Assembly (NCBI RefSeq): GCF_005889725.1
Contig: NZ_VCKX01000069.1
Location: forward strand, 1-46,867
Direction of reading: 5' to 3'
DNA length: 46,867 nt
Origin: Nonomuraea zeae
GTDB taxonomy: Bacteria > Actinomycetota > Actinomycetes > Streptosporangiales > Streptosporangiaceae
Of the stretch, positions 15,187 to 22,237 are shown piece after piece. The notes under the pieces are model-generated. The model searched no databases and was not told the origin of the DNA. It saw only the letters and a list, made by a program, of their open reading frames with translations. The translations under genes were made by a program, and so were the position numbers. Each line of letters opens with the position of its first letter. Position 1 is the first letter of the stretch.

Positions 15187-16266
15187 CTATGCCAGGTTCA
15201 GCGCTGCGGGCAGCCCCAGGGCGCGGGCCACGTCGGCGGTGTCCGCGGACGCCTCCGTGGCGGTGTAGCCGTCGCGCATGGAGGCGTCCAGGTCCTTCAG
15301 CCCGTTGCCGCTGAGCGTGATCACGATCCGCAGGCCCGGCTCCAGCGCGCCGCGGGCATGCCGGTCGAGCAGCCCGGCCACCCCGGCCGCCGACGCGGGC
15401 TCGGCGAACACGCCGTCGCGCCCGGCCAGCATCCGGTACGCCGCGAAGATCTGCTCGTCGCTCACCGCGTCGATCAGCCCGCCGGACTCGTCACGGGCGC
15501 CGATCGCCCCGTCCCAGGTGGCCGGGTTGCCGATGTTGATCGCGGTGGCCGCCGTGCGCGGAACCGCCACGGGCGCGCCGTGCACCAGCGGGGCCGCGCC
15601 GGCCGCCTGGAAGCCCCACATCCGCGGCAGCCGCGTGGACCGGCCCGCCGACCGGTAGGCGCGGTAGCCGCCCCAGGTCGCGGTGATGTTCCCGCCGTTG
15701 CCGACCGGCATGCAGTGCACGTCGGGCGCGTCGCCGAGCGCGTCCACGATCTCGTAGGCGACAGTGCGCTGGCCGGACAGGCGCAGCTCGTTGCCGACGG
15801 AGTTGACCAGCGCGATCGGGTGGTGCCCGGCCAGCTCGCGGGCGGCGCGCAGGCAGTCGTCGAAGGTGCCGCCGATCTCCACGATCCGGGCGCCGTAGCG
15901 TACGGCCTGGCTGAGCTTGCCGAGCGCGACCTGCCCCTTGGGGACGAGGACGGCGGCCGTGAGCCCGGCGCGGGCGGCGTAGGCGGCGGCCGAGGCGCTG
16001 GTGTTGCCGGTGGAGGCGCAAAGGACGGTCTCGGCGCCGGCCTCGGCCGCCCTGCTGATCGCCACCGTCATCCCGCGGTCCTTGAACGAGCCCGTCGGGT
16101 TCGCGCCCTCGACCTTCAGCCAGACCTCGCAGCCGGTGAGCGCCGACAGGTGGGCCGAGCGCAGCAGCGGGGTGTTGCCCTCGCCCAGGGAGATGGCGGG
16201 TGTGTCGTCCGTGACCGGCAGCCAGCGCCGGTAGCCGCTGTCGATCAGGCCATGCCAGGTAGTCAT
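15187..16266 (-). CDS. thrC: Threonine synthase
   Basis: 359 residues from ATG 16266. PLP lysine in GSFKDRGM (Lys62). Phosphate-binding ASTGNTSASAAAYAARAG, GNGGNITA and the C-terminal ITLSGNGLKD are ThrC-class. It converts O-phosphohomoserine to threonine. hom and thrB, usual partners, are not here; the gene stands alone, divergent from an RpiR regulator. An in-frame upstream extension starting MLHHVPRYN is less likely because it runs into the palindromic promoter region. Confidence 0.9.
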   Translation of the reverse strand: MTTWHGLIDSGYRRWLPVTDDTPAISLGEGNTPLLRSAHLSALTGCEVWLKVEGANPTGSFKDRGMTVAISRAAEAGAETVLCASTGNTSASAAAYAARAGLTAAVLVPKGQVALGKLSQAVRYGARIVEIGGTFDDCLRAARELAGHHPIALVNSVGNELRLSGQRTVAYEIVDALGDAPDVHCMPVGNGGNITATWGGYRAYRSAGRSTRLPRMWGFQAAGAAPLVHGAPVAVPRTAATAINIGNPATWDGAIGARDESGGLIDAVSDEQIFAAYRMLAGRDGVFAEPASAAGVAGLLDRHARGALEPGLRIVITLSGNGLKDLDASMRDGYTATEASADTADVARALGLPAALNLA

Positions 16267-16294
16267 GTCCTGCACCGTAACATCCGTTTCGTCT

Positions 16295-16323
16295 ATGTTG
16301 TAGCGCGGAACATGATGTAACAT
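16295..16323. promoter_or_regulatory. Candidate RpiR operator between thrC and rpiR
   Basis: ATGTT-N9-AACAT (16295-16313) is followed by ATGTAACAT (16315-16323). Together with TAACAT at 16279-16284, this gives several copies of an ATGTT/AACAT half-site in the 64-nt divergent gap. Confidence 0.55.
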
Positions 16324-16330
16324 TTGTCAG

Positions 16331-17272
16331 GTGGACAATGATCCGGTGGCCGCCCGGCTCGGCGCGGTCTATCCCGAGCTGCCGCCCGGCGAGCGGGCGA
16401 TCGTGCGGGTGCTGCTCGACGACTATCCGTTCGCCGCGCTGGGCTCGCTGCGGGCGCTGGCCGAGCGGGCGGGGGTCAGCCCGCCGACGGCGTCGCGGCT
16501 GTTCGACCGGCTGGGGTATGGCGGGTTCGCCGACTTCCAGGCGGCGGTCAGGGACGGGGCGCGGGATCGGTCGCGACTGCACGAGTTCGTCGCCCACGTC
16601 CCCGGCGCACGCGCACTCGGCGCGCCCGGCGACGCGCCCGGGACCCGCGTGCTCGCCGGATCGGACCCGGTGACAGCAGCGGGAACGTCCGGCGCCCGAT
16701 CGGGCGCGGAGGCCGGCGACGGTGTGATCTCCGCGCTGGCGCGGGCGGCCGAGGACCTGCGCACAGGGCTGGAGGGGACGCTGGCGTCCCTGTCCGAGCC
16801 GCTGCTCGACGCCGCGTCGGCGGTGCTGGCCGAGGCGCGGTCGGTGTGGGCGCTGGGCGGGCCGCTGAGCGAGCTGGCCGCCGAATACCTCATCCGCCAG
16901 CTGGCCAGCCTGCGCCCGGGCGCGCACCGCGTGCCGGACTCCGCGCAGGCCCGTGCCAGAGTCGTGCTGGAGCTGGGCGGATCCGACGTGGTGGTGGCCT
17001 ACGACTTCCGCCGCTACTCCCCTGCCGCCGCCCGGTTCGTCGCCGCCGCCCGTGCCCGCGGCGCGCGGCTGGTGCTGGTCACCGACGCCTGGGAGTCGCC
17101 GCTGGCCGCCCAGGCCGAGGTGCTGATCAGGCTGCCGCGCGAGGCGGCCGGGCCGATCGCGCCGCTTGCGCACGAGATCGCCGTCACCGAACTGCTGCTG
17201 GTCGCCACCGCCGCGCGCCTGGCTCCGGCGCGGCGGCTGGCCGACCTCGACGCGCTCACGCAGACCCTCTGA
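16331..17272 (+). CDS. RpiR-family regulator with SIS domain
   Basis: 313 residues. The N-terminal RpiR helix-turn-helix is at about 15-80 (SLRALAERAGVSPPTASRLFDRLGYGGFADFQ). An Ala/Gly/Pro-rich linker covers about 90-135. The SIS domain is at about 150-290 (VWALGGPLSELAAEYLIRQL...VVVAYDFRRYSPAAARFV). SIS domains bind phosphosugars or related phosphate ligands. The start is GTG 16331. The close divergent partner is thrC, whose substrate O-phosphohomoserine is also a phosphorylated metabolite. Confidence 0.88.
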   Translation: MDNDPVAARLGAVYPELPPGERAIVRVLLDDYPFAALGSLRALAERAGVSPPTASRLFDRLGYGGFADFQAAVRDGARDRSRLHEFVAHVPGARALGAPGDAPGTRVLAGSDPVTAAGTSGARSGAEAGDGVISALARAAEDLRTGLEGTLASLSEPLLDAASAVLAEARSVWALGGPLSELAAEYLIRQLASLRPGAHRVPDSAQARARVVLELGGSDVVVAYDFRRYSPAAARFVAAARARGARLVLVTDAWESPLAAQAEVLIRLPREAAGPIAPLAHEIAVTELLLVATAARLAPARRLADLDALTQTL

Positions 17273-17302
17273 CGCGCTCGCCGCACTCGCGACGCCGGCT
17301 GG

Positions 17303-17596
17303 CTAGCCGCGGCTCTTTCGCCGGATCTTGATGTGCCGCATGTCCGTGACGCCGATCTGCAGGATCTCGTACGGATGCCCGTGCGCCTCCAGCGCGGCCA
17401 TCGCCCCGAGAGCACCCTCGTCCTCGCCGTCGCCCGGCTCGGCGGGCACCTGGCAGCGGAACGTGAACGCCGACACGCTCCCGTCATGGGTGAACGTCCC
17501 GGCCTCGGTGTAGGCCGCGCCCTCCTTGGCCCGCACCGCCTCGCGCCCGGCCTCGTCGAGCCCCTTGAACTTGCCCCTGATCGTCACCCTGAACAC
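17303..17596 (-). CDS. Small conserved protein, DUF6204-like
   Basis: 97 residues: FRVTIRGKFKGLDEAGREAVRAKEGAAY, then FTHDGSVSAFTFRCQVP and a basic end (HIKIRRKSRG). It matches my memory of the DUF6204 family; function unknown. GTG 17596 was chosen because GAGAGGAG lies 6 nt upstream. GTG 17602, overlapping the tetR stop, would leave no room for ribosome binding. Co-transcribed with the upstream tetR. Confidence 0.75.
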   Translation of the reverse strand: MFRVTIRGKFKGLDEAGREAVRAKEGAAYTEAGTFTHDGSVSAFTFRCQVPAEPGDGEDEGALGAMAALEAHGHPYEILQIGVTDMRHIKIRRKSRG

Positions 17597-17598
17597 GA

Positions 17599-18237
17599 TC
17601 ACTCCTCTCGTACGGCATAGGCCAGGACGCGGTCGCCCAGCAGGCTCTCGGCCACGTCCAGCAACTCCAGCACCTGCTCGGCGATCGCGTCGGGCTGCTC
17701 GCCCGCCGCGGCGCGCCGGCCGATCTCCGACAGCACCAGCGCGTGCAGGGCCCCGACATGCCAGGCCACCACCCGCGGCAGCGGGTCACCCGGGGCCGCG
17801 CCGGTCTCCTCGGCCAGCACCTCCGCGAGCGCCTCGGTCATCTGGTGGCCGAGGTTCTCCAGCCGGGCGGTCAGCGTCGGCGCACCCCGCACCATCTCCA
17901 GGAACCGCCCGAACCCGGCGGTCAGCCCCACCCGGCGCTCGCGCCCGCGTACCTCCTCGCGCAGCCGTGCCAGGACCGCGCCCGCAGCCGACTCGCCCGG
18001 GGCCCGCTGCCGCACGATGTCGGCCAGCCGCTGCGGCGAGGCCTCCTCGGGCGGCAGGACGAGGTCCTCCTTGGCCTGGAAATAGTTGTAGACGGTGTTC
18101 ACCGACACCTCGGCGGCGGCCGCGACCTCGGCGATCGTGACGTGCTCGAACCCGCGCGCCACGAATAGCCCGATGGCCACGTCGGAGACGCGCTGCCGGG
18201 TCTGGCGCTTCTTGCGCTCCCGAAGTCCTTCGGTCAT
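17599..18237 (-). CDS. TetR/AcrR family regulator
   Basis: 212 residues. DNA-binding helices: RQRVSDVAIGLFVARGFEHVTIAEVAAAAEVSVNTVYNYFQAKEDLV (about 14-60). The remainder is the ligand-binding domain. Downstream lies the small DUF6204-like gene; the divergent neighbour is a DJ-1/PfpI protein. An AACT-N3-AGTT element at 18256-18266 could be an operator (weak). Confidence 0.9.
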   Translation of the reverse strand: MTEGLRERKKRQTRQRVSDVAIGLFVARGFEHVTIAEVAAAAEVSVNTVYNYFQAKEDLVLPPEEASPQRLADIVRQRAPGESAAGAVLARLREEVRGRERRVGLTAGFGRFLEMVRGAPTLTARLENLGHQMTEALAEVLAEETGAAPGDPLPRVVAWHVGALHALVLSEIGRRAAAGEQPDAIAEQVLELLDVAESLLGDRVLAYAVREE

Positions 18238-18354
18238 ACGCTGGAGTCTAGCCCAAACTTGGAGTTCACTGCATTTTTACAATGGACTACGGCTTCGCGC
18301 ACGGCGATAGTCTGAAAGGGCGAACGCAGGACGCCGTTGCATCGGGGGCGGACA

Positions 18355-19059
18355 ATGGCCGCGACGAACAAAATTCTGATCATCGTCACCAACGTCGGCG
18401 AGTACGAGAAGGTCGGCCTGCGGACCGGCCTGTGGCTCGGTGAGCTGACGCATTTCTGGGACGTCGCCGAGCAGGCGGGGCTGTCCATGGACATCGCGAG
18501 CCCGCTCGGCGGGAAGATCCCGCTGGACCCGGAGAGCCTGTCCCACGAGGTCCTGGCCGAGCTGGGCACCGAACAGCGCTACCGGGACCGGAGATTCATG
18601 GACCTGCTCGAGGACACCAAGAAGATCGCAGAGGTGACCCTCGACGACTACGACGCCATCTACCTCACCGGGGGCCACGGGGTCATGTTCGACTTCCCGC
18701 AGAGCCAGGACCTGGAAGAGCTGATGGCCCGCTTCTACGAGAGCGACAAGATCGTCTCCACCGTCTGCCACGGCGGCACCGGCCTGCTCCAGGTGCGACT
18801 CAGCAACGGTGAGCCGCTGGTCAGAGGGAAGCGGGTCACCGGATTCTCCTGGCCGGAAGAAGAGCTGGCCGACCGGGCGGATGCCGTCCCCTACAACCTG
18901 CAGGAGGAGCTGGAGAAGCTCGGCGCCGACTACAGCACGACCGGCAAGCCGTTCGAGCCGTACGTGGTCGAGGACGGACGCCTGATCACCGGACAGAATC
19001 CGGGAAGCGCCAGGGGCGTGGCCCAGGCGGTGGTCAAGCAGCTGACCGCCGTGGGTTAG
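18355..19059 (+). CDS. DJ-1/PfpI (HchA-like) type 1 glutamine amidotransferase-like protein
   Basis: 234 residues. LTGGHGVMFDFPQS and the nucleophile elbow STVCHGGTG (Cys138) match the DJ-1/PfpI superfamily. The early Glu in GLWLGELTHFW fits the catalytic Glu of Hsp31/HchA-like enzymes. Likely methylglyoxal/glyoxal detoxification (glyoxalase III type) or protein deglycation. ATG 18355 preceded by GGGGG is preferred over an upstream TTG. Confidence 0.87.
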   Translation: MAATNKILIIVTNVGEYEKVGLRTGLWLGELTHFWDVAEQAGLSMDIASPLGGKIPLDPESLSHEVLAELGTEQRYRDRRFMDLLEDTKKIAEVTLDDYDAIYLTGGHGVMFDFPQSQDLEELMARFYESDKIVSTVCHGGTGLLQVRLSNGEPLVRGKRVTGFSWPEEELADRADAVPYNLQEELEKLGADYSTTGKPFEPYVVEDGRLITGQNPGSARGVAQAVVKQLTAVG

Positions 19060-19065
19060 CCCGGG

Positions 19066-20130
19066 TCAGGCACGGGAGGCGATGGCGCGCTCGGCCGCCT
19101 CGGCCGGGTAGGGAGTGGCCCGGCTCTCGCCGAACAGCTCCCAGTAGAAGTCGTTCAGCACCGCCGCGAGCGGCGCGTGCCGGTCGAGTACCGCCGCGAG
19201 CGGGCCGGGCAGGCCCGCCGGCCGCTCCCCCGCGGCCCATCGCCTGACATAGTCGTTACGCGCGACCGGCAGGCCGCCAGGCGGGGTCGTCACCCCGGCC
19301 ACGTTGGTGACCAGCCAGTTGACCAGGCACATCATCGCGTAGCCCCGGTCGTGGGTACGGTTGCGGGCGATGAATGCCGACTCCTGCGCCGACAGCTCGA
19401 ACCGCGGGGAGGTCACCAGGCCGAAATCGGTGAAGTAGAGGCGGCGGCCGTCGGTGAGAATGTTGCGGAAGTGGGCGTCGAAGTGCAGCAGGCCGCCCGC
19501 GTTCAGGACGTCGAGGCCGGCGAGCAGGCGCTGCTCCAGCAGCACGCCCGCCGAGGTGACCGCCTCGACCCCCGTCTCCAGCCGGCTGGCCAGCCAGCCG
19601 GGCAGGCCGAGCGGGATGTGCTCCATGAACAGCACGAGGCTCGCCGAGGCCGACGCGACCGCTTCGAGCCGCCGCCCCACCGACGGCGAGCCGCCCCAGA
19701 AGGCGACGGCCGCCTCGACGTCGGCGTGCCCGTCGTGCACGGGCGGCGCTCCCGGCAGCACCCGCCAGTGGTACATCAGCGGGAAGGCCGCACTCCGCCC
19801 GGCGAGCACCCAGTTCGTCGTCATGGTGCAGGCCGCCAGCTCGCGCCACGCGCCGAACCCGGGCGAGCCAACGCCGTACTGGCAGAACGCGGGCAGATCG
19901 AACAGGTTCGCCGTGGACATGACGTGCTCGGGGCGGCGTTCGAGGTCGGTCAGCGGGATCCGCTTGGCGAACACGGGCACGCCGCCGGCCTCCAGCAGCA
20001 CCGAGACGCCGCCGATGCCGGAGCCGAGCACCTTCGCCCGGCCCACGAGGTCGCCGAGCCGCGTGTCGCTGAGCAGGGCCAGCTCGTTCGACGCGGTGGC
20101 GTACCTGCTCAGGCGCGCCTGGTGCGACAT
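19066..20130 (-). CDS. Atypical protein-kinase-fold protein
   Basis: 354 residues from ATG 20130. Kinase hallmarks: glycine-rich loop VLGSGIGGVSV (36-41), ATP-anchoring lysine VFAKRI (Lys56), catalytic loop LLHFDAHFRNIL (216-223, HFD replacing HRD, with the Asn) and TDFG (235-237). It probably phosphorylates a protein or small molecule; no target is evident. No membrane segment. It lies directly downstream of the tRNA array on the same strand. Confidence 0.75.
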   Translation of the reverse strand: MSHQARLSRYATASNELALLSDTRLGDLVGRAKVLGSGIGGVSVLLEAGGVPVFAKRIPLTDLERRPEHVMSTANLFDLPAFCQYGVGSPGFGAWRELAACTMTTNWVLAGRSAAFPLMYHWRVLPGAPPVHDGHADVEAAVAFWGGSPSVGRRLEAVASASASLVLFMEHIPLGLPGWLASRLETGVEAVTSAGVLLEQRLLAGLDVLNAGGLLHFDAHFRNILTDGRRLYFTDFGLVTSPRFELSAQESAFIARNRTHDRGYAMMCLVNWLVTNVAGVTTPPGGLPVARNDYVRRWAAGERPAGLPGPLAAVLDRHAPLAAVLNDFYWELFGESRATPYPAEAAERAIASRA

Positions 20131-20322
20131 GTCTGATCCGTCGTACGAAAGCCCCACGCCCACGCTCCCCGATGACCTCGCCTGACACTAGCGGCTGCCG
20201 CCGCAGGCGCGACCACGGGCTCAGGGCATGGGAAACCCGCACGGGCATGCCGACCCGTTCGCGGGCTCCACAGCGGAAGAGCACCGGGCCGCCTCGGCCC
20301 CCGGTGGTGTCGAGGCGGATCG
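20131..20322. other. Spacer between tRNA array and kinase-like gene
   Basis: 192 nt. I read both strands for T-loop signatures and for protein frames and saw neither. Confidence 0.45.
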
Positions 20323-20404
20323 TGCGCGAGGACGGAGTCGAACCGCCACAGCCGAAGCGTCCGGTTTACCGCCGGGTGGGCTCCCCCACGTGCCCAGCTC
20401 GCGC
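20323..20404 (-). tRNA. Degenerate type II tRNA, anticodon GTA (Tyr-like)
   Basis: Perfect 7-bp acceptor GCGCGAG/CTCGCGC, D stem GGGC/GCCC and T arm GGCGG-TTCGACT-CCGTC. The variable region is 12 nt with a GC-TTCG-GC hairpin. The anticodon loop CGGTAAA gives GTA but has G at position 33 where U is almost universal. Position 8 is C, and the anticodon stem has one C-A mismatch. It may be a pseudo-tRNA or a divergent accessory tRNA. Confidence 0.6.
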
Positions 20405-20416
20405 CAGAAAATCGAG

Positions 20417-20492
20417 TGGCCCCAGCAGGATTCGAACCTGCAACTGACCCGGCTTCGTAGGCCGGCGCTCTCATCCATTGAGCTATGAGGCC
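20417..20492 (-). tRNA. tRNA-Arg (ACG)
   Basis: Acceptor GGCCTCA/TGGGGCC, D arm GCTC...GAGC and anticodon stem CCGGC/GCCGG with loop CTACGAA (anticodon ACG). T arm GCAGG-TTCGAAT-CCTGC, discriminator A. The variable loop appears to be 7 nt, longer than usual. No encoded CCA. Confidence 0.88.
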
Positions 20493-20508
20493 GAGAAAAA
20501 TGGTGCCG

Positions 20509-20581
20509 TACCCCGTACCGGACTCGAACCGGCGATTTCCCGGGTGAAAGCCGGGCGTCCTGACCGCTAGACCAACGGGGC
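20509..20581 (-). tRNA. tRNA-Glu (TTC)
   Basis: Acceptor GCCCCGT/ACGGGGT with a G1-U72 pair, as in my recollection of actinobacterial tRNA-Glu. Anticodon stem CCCGG/CCGGG with loop CTTTCAC (anticodon TTC). T arm GCCGG-TTCGAGT-CCGGT. CCA is not encoded. Confidence 0.88.
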
Positions 20582-20602
20582 GCGCCTCGAAAGAGGCGTT
20601 CG

Positions 20603-20675
20603 TACGTCCGGCGGGATTCGAACCCGCACCGTCCGGTTCCTTAAACCGGTGCCTCTGCCATTGGGCCACGGACGC
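20603..20675 (-). tRNA. tRNA with anticodon AAG (Leu codon) in a type I body
   Basis: Acceptor GCGTCCG/CGGACGT, D arm GCC...GGC and anticodon stem CCGGT/ACCGG with loop TTAAGGA, giving anticodon AAG. The variable loop is short (ACGGT) and the T arm is GCGGG-TTCGAAT-CCCGC. AAG would read CUU leucine codons, but bacterial tRNA-Leu is type II with a long variable arm, so its charging identity is uncertain. Confidence 0.75.
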
Positions 20676-20681
20676 TTTGTG

Positions 20682-20753
20682 AGCCGCAGCGGGGACTCGA
20701 ACCCCGTCCTGCTGGGTGGAAGCCAGCTGCCTTACCAGTTCGGCCTCTGCGGC
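20682..20753 (-). tRNA. tRNA-Gly (TCC)
   Basis: Perfect acceptor GCCGCAG/CTGCGGC, anticodon stem GCTGG/CCAGC with loop CTTCCAC (anticodon TCC) and T arm CGGGG-TTCGAGT-CCCCG. Discriminator U73 fits bacterial tRNA-Gly. Position 8 reads A instead of the near-universal U. CCA not encoded. Confidence 0.82.
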
Positions 20754-20773
20754 GAAGTGGCGGCCTGCGCCAC

Positions 20774-20847
20774 TGGTGGACCGACAGGATCTCGAAACCT
20801 GAACTCCTGCTTGCAAGGCAGGTGTGATGCCTTTTCACCATCAGCCC
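20774..20847 (-). tRNA. tRNA-Ala (TGC), divergent, CCA encoded
   Basis: Acceptor GGGCTGA/TCGGTCC contains G3-U70, the alanine identity pair, and the gene encodes CCA. Anticodon stem CCTGC/GCAGG with loop CTTGCAA (TGC). D arm GTGA...TCAC. The T stem ends in a U53-U61 mismatch in place of the conserved G53-C61. Confidence 0.78.
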
Positions 20848-20884
20848 TTGGTGTCTTCCGCTGTGGAGTTGTCAATTTCCGGCA

Positions 20885-20923
20885 GAGCAAAGAGAAAGGC
20901 CGCCCGGTGTGCACCCGGCGGCC
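20885..20923 (-). terminator. Rho-independent-like terminator upstream of the tRNA array
   Basis: Hairpin with perfect 7-bp arms GGCCGCC (20898-20904) and GGCGGCC (20917-20923) and further inner pairs around a C-C mismatch. On the minus strand it is followed by CTTTCTCTTT. It would end transcription coming from the small ORF at 20945-21040. Confidence 0.6.
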
Positions 20924-20944
20924 CCTGGACGATCCTTCGCGAGG

Positions 20945-21040
20945 TTATCCAGAAGCCTGTCCGAGATACGCGCCGCCGAGCACCGCAGGCCCGCGCGACA
21001 GGCGCGCTTCCTGCTCTGGCGTGGCGGCTGCGAATCGCAT
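20945..21040 (-). CDS. Small ORF, possibly phage-derived
   Basis: 31 codons (MRFAAATPEQEARLSRGPAV...) ending in TAA. GGAAAGG lies 8 nt upstream of the ATG and a terminator-like hairpin lies just after the stop. Codon third positions are less GC-rich than in neighbouring genes. I do not recognise the protein; a longer in-frame GTG start would extend it by about 32 residues. Confidence 0.4.
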   Translation of the reverse strand: MRFAAATPEQEARLSRGPAVLGGAYLGQASG

Positions 21041-21252
21041 GACTGGCCTTTCCGTGACGTGCTCTGGCGGCGGCTCTTGGCCGCCTTTTCCGGTCGATGT
21101 GGTCAACGGTAATGGGCAGCGTCCGATCACTGCCACTCATTTAATTCCCGCTTTGCGGGTGCCGGTCCGATCATTCCTGTAGGCCCGATCAGGGTGCGGC
21201 GAGGTCCTGGGTGGGGCGCGCGCCGCGCGAGGTCAGGGGCGGCGTGGGCCTC
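21041..21252. other. AT-richer intergenic segment with hairpin and direct repeat
   Basis: 212 nt with no gene recognised. It holds a CCCGC-TTT-GCGGG hairpin at 21147-21159 flanked by two copies of GTCCGATCA (21121-21129 and 21165-21173). Base composition is visibly lower in GC than the rest. Confidence 0.5.
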
Positions 21253-22140
21253 TCACTGAGCCTCCTGGCCGGAGATGCCGGCGAGCTTGTCGGGGTTGCT
21301 GACCACGTAGATGTCGCGCACCTGCCCGGCGTCGAGGTCGAGCACCATCACCGCGAAGGGCGCGTCCTGGGCGAAGATCACCACCGAGGGGTCGCCGTTG
21401 ACCTGGCGGTACCGGACGTCCACGCCGCCGTTGACGCGGGCGGTGGACACGAGCGTCCTGGCGACCCTGTCGCGGCCGTGGATCGGGCGGGGCCCGCCCG
21501 CGGCCGACTTGCCGCCGCCGTCGGACCACAGGGTGACATCGGGCGCGAGCATCTCCATCAGCGCGGCCAGGTCCCCGCCGAACGCGGCCGCGACGAAGCG
21601 CTCGGTCACCTCCCGATGCGTACGGCGATCGACCCGGGCGTGCGGGCGCCGCGCCCGTACGTGCTCGCGCGCCCGGTGGGCGAGCTGCCGGACCGCGGCG
21701 GGAGTGCGGTCCAGCATGGCGGCGATCTCGGTGTGCTGGTAGGCGAACACCTCGTGCAGCACGAACACCGCCCGCTCCAGCGGCGTGAGCGTCTCCAGCA
21801 CGACCAGCAGCGCGATCGACACCGACTCCGCGCGGACGGCGGGCTCGGCCGCGTCCGGTCCGGTGATCAGCGGCTCCGGCAGCCAGGGGCCGAGGTAGGT
21901 CTCCTTGCGCCGGCGCAACGCGCCCTGGTGGGCGAGGGCCTGGTTGACCGCGATCCGCACCAGGTAGGCGCGCCGGTTGCCGATCGTGCTCAGATCCCGC
22001 CCCGACCAGGCCAGCCACGTCTCCTGCAGCGCGTCCTCGGTGTCGCCGACGGTGCCGAGCATGTTGTAGACGATCGAGAACAACAACTCGCGATGATCGG
22101 CGAACACCTCGGCGGCATCGACCGCGGGGCTGTCACTCAC
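21253..22140 (-). CDS. ECF41-family sigma factor (SigJ-like) with SnoaL C-terminus
   Basis: 295 residues. Sigma2 at about 12-75 (LLFSIVYNMLGTVGDTEDALQETWLAW), WLPEPL linker motif (86-91), sigma4 at about 108-165 and a SnoaL-like C-terminal domain with DGGGK (207-211) and NPDKL near the end. These signatures define ECF41, in which the C-terminal domain modulates activity instead of an anti-sigma factor. The start is GTG with AAGGAG 9 nt upstream. The upstream NmrA gene is its probable target. Confidence 0.93.
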   Translation of the reverse strand: MSDSPAVDAAEVFADHRELLFSIVYNMLGTVGDTEDALQETWLAWSGRDLSTIGNRRAYLVRIAVNQALAHQGALRRRKETYLGPWLPEPLITGPDAAEPAVRAESVSIALLVVLETLTPLERAVFVLHEVFAYQHTEIAAMLDRTPAAVRQLAHRAREHVRARRPHARVDRRTHREVTERFVAAAFGGDLAALMEMLAPDVTLWSDGGGKSAAGGPRPIHGRDRVARTLVSTARVNGGVDVRYRQVNGDPSVVIFAQDAPFAVMVLDLDAGQVRDIYVVSNPDKLAGISGQEAQ

Positions 22141-22237
22141 GATGAGACTCCTTCTCCGTGCAGGTACTCTCCCTGGAGCCCGCAGGGTCGGACAAATGTG
22201 ACTCCGGTCATCGGACGGCGTGGCCGCCGGTACGACG

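Noticed and set aside
16266..16331. Threonine attenuator or riboswitch upstream of thrC
   Set aside because: Only 64 nt between the divergent starts, filled by inverted repeats of regulator type; no leader peptide rich in Thr/Ile codons.
18337..18355. TTG start of the DJ-1/PfpI protein
   Set aside because: The ATG six codons later has a better-placed ribosome site and matches the usual family N-terminus.
20847..20875. Perfect TTGACA (minus strand, 20870-20875) as promoter of the tRNA array
   Set aside because: At 17-nt spacing the -10 would be ACCAAG and the start would fall inside tRNA-Ala.
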